This document shows, in pieces, positions 6,687-15,010 of a stretch of DNA of 15,010 nt. The notes below the pieces were generated by a model that had not been told where the DNA came from, searched no databases, and saw nothing but the letters and a program-made list of their open reading frames with translations. The position numbers and the translations under genes are program-made. The DNA is from JBHHXG01 sp046756985. Its GTDB lineage: Bacteria > Pseudomonadota > Zetaproteobacteria > Mariprofundales > Mariprofundaceae. How positions within the stretch are numbered: position 1 is the stretch's first letter; every line of letters begins with the position of its first letter. The stretch lies in the NCBI GenBank assembly GCA_046756985.1, contig JBHHXG010000040.1:1-15010 (forward strand). The letters are read 5' to 3'.

Positions 6687-7916
6687 ATGACTGATCTGCA
6701 TCCCTTCGCGAATCCCGGTCGGACCAAGCTTGCGCTGGTCAGCCGTGGCGTGGCATTGCCCGAAGGGCTGAATCAGCCATCAAAATGGATTGCGCAGGCC
6801 AATGCCGTGGAAAGCGTTATTGATATTCGCCTGCCGAGCGGACATTTTGCAACGGTACCGGTTGGTCAGCCGTATACCGAGAACAGTCCTTTCGCGTTAC
6901 ATGAACGTAATGGCACTGCCTTCCTGCATTGTGGTGGTGAACAACAGCAGGTGGAGCTGGTTGAAGCGCCTGTATTTTACCGCAATACCACACGTGGCGG
7001 TGCGCGTATGGGTAGTTTCGCCTCGCTGCATGATCGCCTGCTGATGCTGCATCCGTTTCTGGGTTGCGGTTTCTTCGTGAAAAAGGATTTGGCTTGCCGC
7101 TATTGCCAGTACGATTCAATGCTAAACGAATCTGTGCCGCCAATGCGAGATCCGCTGGAACTGGTGGAAGTGGTGAGGGCCGCACTGGCCGAGCGTGATG
7201 TAGACACGGTCTATTTATACAATGGCTATACACCAGGTGACGATGTTGGCCTGGCAAGGCTTGTGCCGCTGATTGCGCTGTTGCGCCGTCATCTGGGGCA
7301 CAGGCAGATCGCACTTGAAACAGTGGCGCCACGGGATGTGAGTGTGATTGACGAACTTTATGGTGCCGGACTGGATATCTTTGTCTGCAATCTGGAATTG
7401 TATGATGCTGATCGTTTTGCGCAGATTTGCCCTGGCAAACAGGCTTATGGTGGTCAGAAGGCCATCTGGGATGCACTTGCCCATGCCCGACAGGTCTTTC
7501 GGCAAGGGGCAGTGGTCAGTCATCTGATTCCGGGCCTGGAACCGCTCTCATCCACAATCGTCGGTATGGAAGCCCTGATCGAACATGGGGCTGTACCGCT
7601 TCTGGTGCCATTCCGGCCGTTGCCGGGGACACCATTGGAGCATGAGCCTTTGCCAAGTCTGGACGATATCGAGCAGGCATTGCTGGTTCAGTATGATCTG
7701 TTGTCTGCATCGGGGCTTCCGACACATCGTCTGCGTGATATGGGGCGGGTGCTAACACCGATGGAAGGGCGCGCGCTCGTCGGAGGCGAAATCAGCCTGA
7801 GTGACCGTGTCCAGCAATGGGGTGTTTCCAAAGCCGGGCGCCGCTTTGGTGGCTGGATGGATAAATTTCATCGCCGCTTGCGTGTCCGGCACGTTAATCC
7901 TGCTTCGGATACTTAA
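6687..7916 (+). CDS. Radical SAM-like protein with a C-x9-C-x2-C cluster motif, function unknown
   Basis: The 409-residue protein begins nine bases after the sulfite reductase stop; the ribosome site is weak. Around residues 127-140 it reads CGFFVKKDLACRYC, so three cysteines are spaced C127-x9-C137-x2-C140 instead of the usual CxxxCxxC. The same spacing occurs in the Elp3 group of radical SAM enzymes. After it come features that fit a partial TIM barrel: DTVYLYNGYTPGDD, ALETVAPRD, FVCNLELYD, VVSHLIPGLE and PLLVPFRPLPGTP. The N-terminal 110 residues are a separate beta-rich part that I do not recognise. It would use a [4Fe-4S] cluster and SAM to start a radical reaction; the substrate is unknown. 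Lying between sulfite reductase and the sulfate transporter, it is probably tied to sulfur metabolism. Confidence 0.75.
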   Translation: MTDLHPFANPGRTKLALVSRGVALPEGLNQPSKWIAQANAVESVIDIRLPSGHFATVPVGQPYTENSPFALHERNGTAFLHCGGEQQQVELVEAPVFYRNTTRGGARMGSFASLHDRLLMLHPFLGCGFFVKKDLACRYCQYDSMLNESVPPMRDPLELVEVVRAALAERDVDTVYLYNGYTPGDDVGLARLVPLIALLRRHLGHRQIALETVAPRDVSVIDELYGAGLDIFVCNLELYDADRFAQICPGKQAYGGQKAIWDALAHARQVFRQGAVVSHLIPGLEPLSSTIVGMEALIEHGAVPLLVPFRPLPGTPLEHEPLPSLDDIEQALLVQYDLLSASGLPTHRLRDMGRVLTPMEGRALVGGEISLSDRVQQWGVSKAGRRFGGWMDKFHRRLRVRHVNPASDT

Positions 7917-7917
7917 G

Positions 7918-9342
7918 ATGCCTGTTGTCATTGATCAGAGTCCTCTGCACGTGCTTCTGGCACGTAAGGGTTTTCCTTATGCAGCACTTGCAGTTATCGG
8001 TATGTTGGCCTGGTGGGCCCTGCAACAGAGCGCGCCTGCCGGCCTGACGACACAGGGGTGGGATGCCATCGTGGTTTTCTTGCTATGTCTGGTGCTGTGG
8101 GTTACCCAATTAATCCCCTTGTCGGTTACATCCTTGCTGGGATTGGCTTTGTTGCCTCTGCTGGAGGTGCTTCCGGTAGATGATGCCTATGGCATGTTCG
8201 GTAATAACGCGGTGTTTTTTATATTGGGCTCTTTCATGCTTGCCGCAGGTGTGATGCGGACGGGGCTATCCGAACATCTCGCACTGGCACTGCTTGACCG
8301 CGTTGGTTTGGGGCCGCGCCGTCTGCTGTTGGCCATGCTGCTGTTGCCGGCATTTATGGCCGGTTTTATGCCCGAACACGCTGTGGCTGCGGTGCTGTTA
8401 CCGATTGCCTGGGAAATTGTACGGGGTCTCGGCCTGAGGCTTGGTCATCGCTATGCCCAGTCCGTTTTTCTTGCCCTGGCCTGGGGCGCAATTATTGGCG
8501 GCGTTATGACACTGCTTGGCGGTGCCCGTGGGCCGCTTGCCCTTGGCATGGTTGAAGAGCTGACGGGGCAAAGCTTTTCATTTCTTGACTGGACGCTGGC
8601 AGCTGCTCCATTGGTGCTATTGATGCTGGGTATTGCCGTAGCCGTATTGTTGTGGGTGACGCCTTTCGATGGCCTGGATGTTCAAGCTGCTCGCCAGCGT
8701 ATCGAGCGTCGCCAACTGGAGATTGGCGCAGTGAGCATAAATGCCCGCATCATGGGATTGCTGATGCTGACGACAGTTCTGTTCTGGGTATTGGCCGGAC
8801 ATACGCTTGGCCTTGCCAGTATCGCATTGATCAGTGTTGTGGCGATGTTTTCGCTGCGCTTGGTCAGTTGGCGAGATGTCGAGGCGGACGTCAATTGGGG
8901 TGTGGTGCTGATGTATGGCGGTGCTATCGCTGTGGGCAAAGCGCTGGCTGTGACCGGCGCAGGAGCATGGATTGCTGCTGAATTCCTTCCTGATGGGCTT
9001 TCGCTGGGCATCCTGCTGATTCTGCTGGCGGCAGTGACGCTGTTCATGACTGAAAGCGTCAGCAACGCCGCTGCCGTTGCGATACTGTTGCCGGTTGCTA
9101 TTCCTGTCGGCCTGGCTGTAGGCATGGAGCCTGGCAGCATTGCGCTGGCGGTAGGTATTGTTGCCGGTTTTGCCTTTATGTTGCCTATGGGGACACCGCC
9201 AAATGCCATCGTTCATGCAACCGGCCATGTCCGTCCTGTGGATATGTTACGCTACGGGGCGGTTCTGTCGCTATCTGCTCTGACGTTGTTTCTGCTGGTC
9301 GCATGGTTCTGGTGGCCTGTGGTTGGCCTGGGGCTTGGATAA
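7918..9342 (+). CDS. SLC13 (DASS) family anion transporter, probable sulfate importer
   Basis: The start is ATG 7918, one base after the radical SAM stop; the frame is open farther upstream, but only inside that gene. The 474-residue membrane protein has about eleven to twelve hydrophobic segments and two similar halves. The second half shows TESVSNAAAVAILLPVAIP (378-396) and MLPMGTPPNAIV (421-432), typical of the divalent anion:sodium symporter family, which moves sulfate or dicarboxylates. In the first half the expected SNT triad aligns with PEHAVAAVLLPIAW (152-165), so the usual sodium and substrate residues are altered. Its place between sulfite reductase and cysH makes sulfate the likely cargo. 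Starting directly after the preceding gene suggests coupled translation. A dicarboxylate carrier cannot be excluded from sequence alone. Confidence 0.85.
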   Translation: MPVVIDQSPLHVLLARKGFPYAALAVIGMLAWWALQQSAPAGLTTQGWDAIVVFLLCLVLWVTQLIPLSVTSLLGLALLPLLEVLPVDDAYGMFGNNAVFFILGSFMLAAGVMRTGLSEHLALALLDRVGLGPRRLLLAMLLLPAFMAGFMPEHAVAAVLLPIAWEIVRGLGLRLGHRYAQSVFLALAWGAIIGGVMTLLGGARGPLALGMVEELTGQSFSFLDWTLAAAPLVLLMLGIAVAVLLWVTPFDGLDVQAARQRIERRQLEIGAVSINARIMGLLMLTTVLFWVLAGHTLGLASIALISVVAMFSLRLVSWRDVEADVNWGVVLMYGGAIAVGKALAVTGAGAWIAAEFLPDGLSLGILLILLAAVTLFMTESVSNAAAVAILLPVAIPVGLAVGMEPGSIALAVGIVAGFAFMLPMGTPPNAIVHATGHVRPVDMLRYGAVLSLSALTLFLLVAWFWWPVVGLGLG

Positions 9343-9348
9343 GCCACA

Positions 9349-10077
9349 ATGAAAGATTTCATAAAGGATAAAGTCGAACAAACCATGGCAATATTGCGTC
9401 AGGCCAGACAGGCACATGGCGACAGGCTGGTATATGCATGCAGCCTTGGCTCGCAAGGCATGGTGCTGATTGATCTGATCTGCCGCCACAAGCTGGATAT
9501 TCGTGTCATGACATTGGATACCGGGCGTCTGCCGCAGGCGACCTACGATTTACTGGACGAGTTGCGTAAGCGTTACGATCTTCAGATCGAGGTGCTCTTT
9601 CCGGATGCGGCCGAGGTGGAGGCGATGGTTCGTGAGCATGGCGTCAATCTGTTTTATCATTCAGTTGAGAATCGGAAGCTTTGCTGTGGGGTTCGCAAAG
9701 TACAGCCTCTAAAACGCGCACTGGCTGGCATGGATGCGTGGATTACCGGCCGGCGGAAGGACGAATCAGCAAACCGCGCCGGGATACAGGCTGTGGAAGA
9801 TGATCCGGTCTATGGGTTGAAAAAATACAATCCCTTGCTTGACTGGACGGAAGATGATGTCTGGGCCTATATCCGCGCGTATGATGTTCCGTACAACAAG
9901 TTACACGATCAGCATTATGTATCGATCGGCTGTGAGTGCTGTACCCGGGCGATTGCAGTGGGTGAAGACCCGCGCGCCGGACGCTGGTGGTGGGAAAATG
10001 AAGATACGCTGGCTGAATGCGGGCTGCATGTAACATCTCTGAACGCATCGCAGGGCGAAAGCGGCGAAGGGATTTAG
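9349..10077 (+). CDS. cysH: Assimilatory APS reductase, Fe-S type
   Basis: The 242-residue protein belongs to the PAPS/APS reductase family. It carries the Cys-Cys pair C112-C113 ([15 protein letters not shown]) and the C195-x-C197-C198 group (GCECCTR), the four-cysteine [4Fe-4S] pattern that marks APS-using enzymes. ITGRRKDES (132-140) is in the substrate region, and the catalytic cysteine is C224 in ECGLH. It reduces adenylyl sulfate to sulfite and AMP with thioredoxin or a similar donor. This agrees with the lack of an APS kinase (cysC) in the window. It starts six bases after the transporter stop and is followed by cysD after eleven bases, so it is part of the same transcript. Confidence 0.93.
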   Translation: MKDFIKDKVEQTMAILRQARQAHGDRLVYACSLGSQGMVLIDLICRHKLDIRVMTLDTGRLPQATYDLLDELRKRYDLQIEVLFPDAAEVEAMVREHGVNLFYHSVENRKLCCGVRKVQPLKRALAGMDAWITGRRKDESANRAGIQAVEDDPVYGLKKYNPLLDWTEDDVWAYIRAYDVPYNKLHDQHYVSIGCECCTRAIAVGEDPRAGRWWWENEDTLAECGLHVTSLNASQGESGEGI

Positions 10078-10088
10078 GAGAAGACAAA

Positions 10089-10997
10089 ATGAGCGAGCAC
10101 AAGCTCACGCAACTTAAAGCACTGGAAGCGGAGTCCATTCATATTATCCGTGAGGTGGTGGCAGAGTTCCGTAATCCGGTCATGCTCTATTCGGTGGGTA
10201 AGGATTCGAGTGTGTTGCTGCATTTGGCGCGGAAGGCCTTTTATCCGGCTCCATTGCCGTTTCCTTTACTGCATGTAGATACCGGCTACAAATTCAAGGA
10301 AATGTACGAGTTCCGGGACGCATTCTGCAAGGAAATCGGCGCCAAGCTGATTGTGCGTCGCAATGAGGATGCGATTGCCAAGGGTATGAATCCGAAAGAT
10401 TTCGGCGTGGCACGGTGCTGCGGTGCGCTGAAAACGCAGGGGCTCCTGGATGCACTGGAAGAGGGTGAATACGATGCCGCGTTCGGTGGTGCGCGCCGCG
10501 ATGAAGAGCGCAGCCGCGCCAAGGAACGTGTCTTCTCTATGCGTGACGAATTCGGCCAGTGGGATCCGAAGAACCAGCGCCCCGAGCTGTGGAATATTTA
10601 CAACGGCAGGATTCACGAAGGCGAATCGGTGCGTGTATTTCCAATTTCTAACTGGACCGAGATGGATGTCTGGCTGTATATCCGCGAGGAAAACATTCCG
10701 ATCGTACCGCTGTATTTCGCCAAAGAGCGGTTAATGGTGGAGCGCAAGGATTTGTTGATCCCCTATTATGAGGAAATGAAAGATCAGCTGCTTGAGGGCG
10801 AGGAACCAAAGCCGGTGATGAGCCGCTTTCGTACGCTGGGCTGCAGTCCCTGCACCGGAGCGGTGCGTTCGGAGGCAACGAATATGGATGAGATTGTGAT
10901 CGAGGCGGCTGCGGCGCGCCGTAGCGAGCGTGAAACACGCATTATCGACCACGGCAGCAATACGATGGAAGACAAGAAAAAAGAGGGCTATTTCTAG
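10089..10997 (+). CDS. cysD: Sulfate adenylyltransferase subunit 2 (ATP sulfurylase, small subunit)
   Basis: From ATG 10089 the protein has 302 residues, the normal CysD length; AGGAG at 10076-10080 lies eight bases upstream. An ATG farther upstream (10017) would sit inside cysH and is unlikely. The N-terminus [19 protein letters not shown] and the PP-loop SVGKDSS (35-41) place it in the ATP pyrophosphatase family. Later [22 protein letters not shown] and [11 protein letters not shown] are CysD signatures. CysD adenylates sulfate to APS, driven by GTP hydrolysis in its partner CysN, encoded directly downstream. The product feeds the APS reductase encoded just upstream. Confidence 0.97.
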   Translation: MSEHKLTQLKALEAESIHIIREVVAEFRNPVMLYSVGKDSSVLLHLARKAFYPAPLPFPLLHVDTGYKFKEMYEFRDAFCKEIGAKLIVRRNEDAIAKGMNPKDFGVARCCGALKTQGLLDALEEGEYDAAFGGARRDEERSRAKERVFSMRDEFGQWDPKNQRPELWNIYNGRIHEGESVRVFPISNWTEMDVWLYIREENIPIVPLYFAKERLMVERKDLLIPYYEEMKDQLLEGEEPKPVMSRFRTLGCSPCTGAVRSEATNMDEIVIEAAAARRSERETRIIDHGSNTMEDKKKEGYF

Positions 10998-11013
10998 GGA
11001 AAACGGGTTGATT

Positions 11014-12294
11014 ATGACGGAACTGAATATCAAGGTAGCTGAAGAGATCGAGCTGCTGCGTCTGGTGACAGTGGGCAGCGTGGACGATGGTAAATCAACA
11101 CTGATCGGACGCCTGTTGGTAGATACCAAGGGTGCGTTCGAGGATCAGTTGCTGGCTGTGCGCAAGCAGAAGGGGCAGGAACACATCGCATCAGCCGCCG
11201 AGATCGATCTGGCTATGCTGACCGATGGTCTGTCCGCTGAGCGCGAGCAGGGCATTACCATTGATGTGGCATACCGCTATTTCGCTACCCCGAAACGTAA
11301 ATTCATTATGGCCGACTGTCCGGGGCATGAGCAGTACACCCGCAACATGGTGACCGGTGCATCCACCGCCAATGCTGCCATTATTCTGATTGATGCGAGG
11401 AACGGTGTGATGCCGCAAACCAAGCGCCATACCCATATTCTGGGGCTGTTGGGTATTCCGCATCTGATTGTCGCGGTGAACAAGATGGATCTGGTTGATC
11501 ACGATCAGGGCGTGTTCGAGCAGATTCGCGAAGAGATGCAGGCTTATTGTGAGAAACAGGGCGTGAAGGATCTGATCTGCCTGCCAATGTCGGCACTGAA
11601 CGGCGATATGGTGGCCGTACGCGGCGAGCACATGACGTGGTATGAGGGGCGGACGCTTCTGGAGACGCTGGAGACGTTGTCCGTACTGGGCGATATCGAT
11701 AGTAAGCCGTTCCGTTTTCCGGTACAACTGGTAAATCGTCCGCAGACGGCTGACTTACCGGACTACCGTGGATTCATGGGCACAATTGCCTCGGGTACCG
11801 TCAAGGTTGGTGACGAAATCGTGGTCGTGCCGAGCGGTAACATCTCAACGGTGAAAGAAATTGTCACCTTTGACGGTAATATGGACGAGGCATTCGCGCC
11901 GCAGAGCGTGACGCTGACGTTGAATGACGAAATTGACATTTCGCGCGGCGACATGATGACGCATGTTGGTGACAAGGCCAATGATTCGAAAGAGCTGACG
12001 GCCAATGTCTGCTGGATTGGTGATGAGCCTTTGAGTGCGCGTAAGAAGTACCTGATCAAGCACACCACCAACAGCGTCAAGGCGATGGTGGCCAGTATTG
12101 ATTTCCGACGCGACATTCACAATCTAAACAGGGAAGAAGCGGACGAACTGGTCATGAATGAAATCGGCCAGATCACCTTTAAGCTTCAGAAGCCGCTGCA
12201 TTATGATTCTTACCCGAATAACCGTGTGACCGGCAGCTTTATTCTGATTGATACCTTCACCAACAACACCGTTGGCGCCGGGATGATCTGCTAG
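11014..12294 (+). CDS. cysN: Sulfate adenylyltransferase subunit 1, GTPase
   Basis: The start is ATG 11014, sixteen bases after cysD, giving MTELNIKVAEEIELLRLVTVG; an upstream ATG (10930) overlaps cysD and is rejected. The 426-residue protein has the GTPase motifs GSVDDGKST (21-29), DCPGHEQYTRNM and NKMD, and then EF-Tu-like beta-barrel domains. It ends at NNTVGAGMIC without an APS kinase domain, so it is plain CysN and not a CysNC fusion. It is somewhat shorter than the roughly 475 residues of E. coli CysN. It couples GTP hydrolysis to APS formation by CysD. It is the last gene of the run and converges with hslU, with only 18 bases between the stops and no visible terminator. Confidence 0.96.
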   Translation: MTELNIKVAEEIELLRLVTVGSVDDGKSTLIGRLLVDTKGAFEDQLLAVRKQKGQEHIASAAEIDLAMLTDGLSAEREQGITIDVAYRYFATPKRKFIMADCPGHEQYTRNMVTGASTANAAIILIDARNGVMPQTKRHTHILGLLGIPHLIVAVNKMDLVDHDQGVFEQIREEMQAYCEKQGVKDLICLPMSALNGDMVAVRGEHMTWYEGRTLLETLETLSVLGDIDSKPFRFPVQLVNRPQTADLPDYRGFMGTIASGTVKVGDEIVVVPSGNISTVKEIVTFDGNMDEAFAPQSVTLTLNDEIDISRGDMMTHVGDKANDSKELTANVCWIGDEPLSARKKYLIKHTTNSVKAMVASIDFRRDIHNLNREEADELVMNEIGQITFKLQKPLHYDSYPNNRVTGSFILIDTFTNNTVGAGMIC

Positions 12295-12312
12295 AGACTC
12301 AATTCCCTTCCG

Positions 12313-13656
12313 TTAGAGAATATAGCGCGACAGGTCTTCATCGGCGGTAATATCGCCGAGCTGCCCGCGCACATATTCGGCGTCGACAATGAGTTTCTTG
12401 TGATTGCTGTCAGACGCCTCGAAACTGATGTGCTCAAGTACACGTTCAAGCAATGTATGCAGTCTGCGCGCTCCGATATTTTCCGCTGATTCATTGACCT
12501 GCACGGCAAGGCGTGCAAGCTCTTCAATACCGTCATCCGTATAACTGACCTTTACGCCCTCGCTTTCCAGTAGCGCCGTATACTGACGTGTCAGCGAAGA
12601 CTCGGGCTCTACCAGAATGCGGCGAAAATCCTCCTCGCTCAGCGCCTTCAGATTCACACGGATCGGGAAACGGCCCTGCATCTCGGGAATCAGGTCGGAT
12701 GGTCTGGCCAGGTGGAAGGCGCCGGAGGCAATAAACAGGATGTGGTCGGTTTTGACCGGTCCGTAGCGAGAGTTAACGGTTGTGCCCTCAACCAGAGGCA
12801 GCAGATCGCGCTGCACGCCCTCCCGGGACACGTCGCCGCTTTTACCTTCCCGGTGTGTCACCTTGTCCATCTCATCGAGAAAGACGATACCGTTGTTTTC
12901 CGCCCGGCTGATCGCTTCCGTCTTGATAGCGTCCATATCCAGCAGGCGGTCTGCTTCCTGCTGCTGAATCACCTTGCGCGCCTCTTCGACGCTCATTCTT
13001 CGCGGTTTGTTTTTGCCGCCCATCAGGTTGCCGAACATGTCCTTGAGGTTCAGGTCCATCTCCTCGCTGCCCTGATTGGAGAAAATTTGCAGCATTGGAG
13101 ATTGTGCCGTCTGTTCCACTTCGATTTCGACCTGGCGGTTGTCCAGCTCTCCATCGCGTAATTTTCGGCGCATTTTCTCACGCGATTCCTGCGGCGCCTG
13201 CGCTTGCTCGGAAGGTACGGGACCGCTTGGAGAGACCGGATGTGGTATCAGAATATCAAGCAGACGATCTTCAGCAATTTTTTCCGCTTTGGCCTGCACC
13301 CTGACGAGGTGCTCTTCGCGCACCATCTTGATGGCCGTGTCCACAAGATCGCGGACGATGGATTCGACATCACGTCCGACATAGCCCACTTCAGTATATT
13401 TGGTGGCCTCCACCTTGACGAAAGGCGCTTTGGCAAGCCTTGCCAGGCGGCGGGCGATTTCTGTTTTGCCCACACCGGTCGGGCCAATCATCAGGATATT
13501 CTTCGGCGTTATTTCTTCCCGCATCGGTGAGGCCACCTGCTGCCTGCGCCAGCGGTTCCGCAGTGCAATGGCAACTGCCCGCTTGGCATCATCCTGGCCG
13601 ATGATATAACGGTCCAGCTCCGAGACAATCTCGCGCGGTGTCATGGTTTCGCTCAC
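12313..13656 (-). CDS. hslU: HslU, ATPase subunit of the HslUV (ClpYQ) protease
   Basis: The 447-residue AAA+ protein starts at a GTG (13656) whose first bases overlap the hslV stop as GTGA. AAGGAG lies eight bases upstream inside hslV. A later in-frame ATG (codon 5) has no comparable ribosome site. Visible parts are the N-terminal [17 protein letters not shown], Walker A GPTGVGKT (58-65), the pore loop GYVGRD (91-96), a variable I-domain of about 110-240, Walker [10 protein letters not shown] (257-265) and the C-terminus DLSRYIL, whose last residues dock into HslV. It unfolds substrates and feeds them to HslV. The overlap with hslV indicates coupled translation. Nothing looks broken. Confidence 0.97.
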   Translation of the reverse strand: MSETMTPREIVSELDRYIIGQDDAKRAVAIALRNRWRRQQVASPMREEITPKNILMIGPTGVGKTEIARRLARLAKAPFVKVEATKYTEVGYVGRDVESIVRDLVDTAIKMVREEHLVRVQAKAEKIAEDRLLDILIPHPVSPSGPVPSEQAQAPQESREKMRRKLRDGELDNRQVEIEVEQTAQSPMLQIFSNQGSEEMDLNLKDMFGNLMGGKNKPRRMSVEEARKVIQQQEADRLLDMDAIKTEAISRAENNGIVFLDEMDKVTHREGKSGDVSREGVQRDLLPLVEGTTVNSRYGPVKTDHILFIASGAFHLARPSDLIPEMQGRFPIRVNLKALSEEDFRRILVEPESSLTRQYTALLESEGVKVSYTDDGIEELARLAVQVNESAENIGARRLHTLLERVLEHISFEASDSNHKKLIVDAEYVRGQLGDITADEDLSRYIL

Positions 13657-14210
13657 GATGACGACTCCTTGGAAAGGGACTCCATGCTGATATTTGAATT
13701 CGTATAGATGCAGATTTCAGCAGCAATCTGCATCGCCTGTTGCACGATTTCTGTTGCCGAAAGTCCGCTGTGGCGGAGCAGGGCAGTGGCGGCGGATTTG
13801 GCATAGGTGCCGCCCGAGCCGATTGTGGCAACGCCTTCATCGGGCTCCAGTACATCGCCATTACCGGAAATCAGCAGCGTATGCTCCTGATCGGCGACGA
13901 TCATCATCGCTTCAAGTTGGCGCAGATATTTGTCGGTTCGCCAGTCCTTGGCCAGTGCGACGGCGGCGCGCATCAGGCTGCCGCCATGTTCGTCGAGCTT
14001 GGCTTCAAATCGCTCAAACAGGTTCAGAGCATCGGCGGTCGAGCCGGCAAAGCCGGTCAGTATCTCGCCGTCACGCATCGTTCTGATCTTGCGCGCGCCA
14101 TGTTTGACAACGGTATCGCCCAGCGTGACCTGACCATCACCGCCAATGGCGACAATATCATCTTTTCGGACACAGCAGATTGTTGTACCGCGCATTCCCT
14201 GGGTTGCCAT
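13653..14210 (-). CDS. hslV: HslV, peptidase subunit of the HslUV protease
   Basis: The 185-residue protein reads MATQGMRG and then [10 protein letters not shown], followed by GGDGQVTLG and KIRTM. This is the beta-subunit fold of the bacterial proteasome relative. The active residue should be the threonine T9, freed by removal of the eight-residue N-terminal extension; E. coli HslV needs only the loss of Met1. The start at 14210 is supported by GAGG seven bases upstream, while an inner ATG (MRG, 14195) has a poorly spaced site. It forms a double hexamer that degrades proteins unfolded by HslU, encoded directly downstream with a four-base overlap. No clear heat-shock promoter was found upstream. 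Confidence 0.96.
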   Translation of the reverse strand: MATQGMRGTTICCVRKDDIVAIGGDGQVTLGDTVVKHGARKIRTMRDGEILTGFAGSTADALNLFERFEAKLDEHGGSLMRAAVALAKDWRTDKYLRQLEAMMIVADQEHTLLISGNGDVLEPDEGVATIGSGGTYAKSAATALLRHSGLSATEIVQQAMQIAAEICIYTNSNISMESLSKESSS

Positions 14211-14312
14211 AATCAGTTCCTCTCGCAGATGCCTGCACCGGATTTGAGAATGCCAAGTCTAGCCTGACATAGGCGCAGGGTCATCTTTGCGTTGTCAGAG
14301 CCGCCTTGGGGA

Positions 14313-14341
14313 TTGACGAAAAGGGCTGCGGTGAATAAGGT
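14313..14341 (+). promoter_or_regulatory. Candidate promoter of the tRNA cluster with GC-rich discriminator
   Basis: TTGACG (14313-14318, five of six consensus bases) and TAAGGT (14336-14341, weaker) are separated by 17 bases. The run CCGCCGCC (14342-14349) follows directly, the kind of GC-rich discriminator seen at stringently controlled stable-RNA promoters. The first tRNA begins about 30 bases after the expected start. Confidence 0.6.
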
Positions 14342-14378
14342 CCGCCGCCTTCGCCATTTCGGGCGCAGGAAAAAACGG

Positions 14379-14455
<77 letters not shown>

Positions 14456-14490
14456 TTTTTTGTTGGTGTGTTGTAGGATCATCCTGGCGG

Positions 14491-14567
14491 GCGCCTGTAG
14501 CTCAACCGGATAGAGCATCGGCCTTCTAAGCCGAGGGTTGCAGGTTCGAGTCCTGCCAGGCGCGCCA
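14491..14567 (+). tRNA. tRNA-Arg (anticodon TCT)
   Basis: The acceptor stem GCGCCTG pairs with CAGGCGC. The anticodon stem TCGGC/GCCGA encloses CTTCTAA, so the anticodon is TCT, reading AGA and AGG. The T loop is TTCGAGT, and CCA is encoded. Confidence 0.96.
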
Positions 14568-14581
14568 ACCGGAGCTGGCAT

Positions 14582-14657
14582 GGTGGATGTAGCTCAATGG
14601 TAGAGCCCCGGCTTGTGGTGCCGGTGGTTGTGGGTTCGAGTCCCATCATCCACCCCA
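14582..14657 (+). tRNA. tRNA-His (anticodon GTG)
   Basis: The acceptor stem GTGGATG pairs with CATCCAC, and the extra G at 14582 faces C at 14654, the G-1:C73 pair that identifies histidine tRNA. The anticodon loop TTGTGGT between CCGGC and GCCGG gives GTG. CCA is encoded. Confidence 0.96.
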
Positions 14658-14701
14658 GTTTGAAAGCTGGATGATTATACATATGATTCAGTTTGTACTT
14701 G

Positions 14702-14777
<76 letters not shown>

Positions 14778-14781
14778 TACG

Positions 14782-14821
14782 AAAAGAGGGACTGTGCTTT
14801 CGTACAGGCCCTCTTTTTTTG
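14782..14821 (+). terminator. Rho-independent terminator after the tRNA cluster
   Basis: AAAAGAGGG (14782-14790) pairs perfectly with CCCTCTTTT (14809-14817), continued inward by CTGT/ACAG after one mismatch. A run of seven T ends at 14820. It begins only five bases after tRNA-Lys and closes the tRNA transcript. Confidence 0.93.
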
Positions 14822-14905
14822 TCCCGCTTGTGCGCTGACGCGCATTCACTCAAACTGTCTGATTATCGAACCCGTCTGTGTGATGGGCGAGGCATGGAGT
14901 GGTTA

Positions 14906-15010
14906 ATGGCTGCATTTGGTAGGGATCTGGATATATCACAGGTCACCGGCAAGGAAGAGCTGGTCCGCATGCTGGCCAAGCTGCGCCTGCGCAGCGATAT
15001 CGAAGCCGGC
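14906..15010 (+). CDS. Start of an unrecognised gene (cut by window edge)
   Basis: An open frame runs from ATG 14906 to the window end and encodes 35 residues beginning MAAFGRDLDISQVTGKEE, then a basic helix-like stretch with LAKLRLRSDIEAG. GGAG (14896-14899) lies six bases before the ATG. An in-frame ATG at 14894 is the alternative and would add MEWL. The frame is open farther upstream, but the tRNA terminator ends at 14821. No cysteine, membrane segment or known motif is visible in this piece, and I do not recognise the family. It is charged and probably cytoplasmic. Its reality rests on the ribosome site and the stop-free frame. Confidence 0.5.
   Translation, partial: MAAFGRDLDISQVTGKEELVRMLAKLRLRSDIEAG

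Noticed and set aside
7801..7917. Upstream extension of the transporter frame (39 extra codons)
   Set aside because: It overlaps the end of the radical SAM gene, and the ATG at 7918 fits the stop-to-start spacing and a normal membrane-protein N-terminus.
12295..12312. Possible shared terminator between cysN and hslU
   Set aside because: Only 18 bases separate the convergent stops and no hairpin with a T-tract can be formed there.

Overview
The window is a moderately GC-rich bacterial chromosome segment, most likely from a proteobacterium. Support for this is the HslVU protease pair, RadA, a Pro-Arg-His-Lys tRNA cluster, an APS-reductase-type CysH with CysDN, and gamma/zeta-like gene style. 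The exact lineage cannot be fixed from the sequence alone. Almost all of it is devoted to sulfur assimilation, and it is densely packed.

Layout: (1) positions 1-127, minus strand: the N-terminus of radA. (2) 128-488: a long leader holding a probable promoter, a SAM-I (S-box) riboswitch and its intrinsic terminator with a visible antiterminator. (3) 489-12294, plus strand: eleven genes in one direction. They are a threonine-synthase-like PLP enzyme, a CysO-like sulfur carrier ending in GGQ, a free-standing NIL-domain protein, an O-acetylserine sulfhydrylase-like cysteine synthase, a MoeB/ThiF-type E1 enzyme, a siroheme sulfite reductase fused to a helical segment and a TusA domain, a radical SAM protein with an unusual Cys-x9-Cys-x2-Cys motif, an SLC13-type anion transporter, an Fe-S APS reductase (cysH), and the two ATP sulfurylase subunits (cysD, cysN). 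From moeB to cysN the gaps are only 1-16 bases. The upstream part is looser and is interrupted by two palindromic elements and a good internal promoter candidate before the cysteine synthase. (4) 12313-14210, minus strand: hslV-hslU, convergent with cysN. (5) 14313-14821, plus strand: a stable-RNA-type promoter, four tRNAs and an intrinsic terminator. (6) 14906 to the end: the start of an unrecognised gene.

How the genes fit together: the transporter imports sulfate, CysDN makes APS, the Fe-S APS reductase makes sulfite without a PAPS step (no cysC is seen), and the sulfite reductase makes sulfide. MoeB, the CysO-like carrier and possibly the TusA domain would then turn sulfide or persulfide into a carrier-bound thiocarboxylate. 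PLP enzymes would spend this sulfur. The SAM riboswitch is an unexpected controller for a plain threonine synthase and cysteine synthase. It suggests that the ThrC-like enzyme, sulfur carrier and NIL protein form a methionine-branch device, for example homocysteine formation on an activated homoserine with a protein thiocarboxylate as sulfur donor. That is the most interesting hypothesis in the window and it is an inference, not something the sequence proves.
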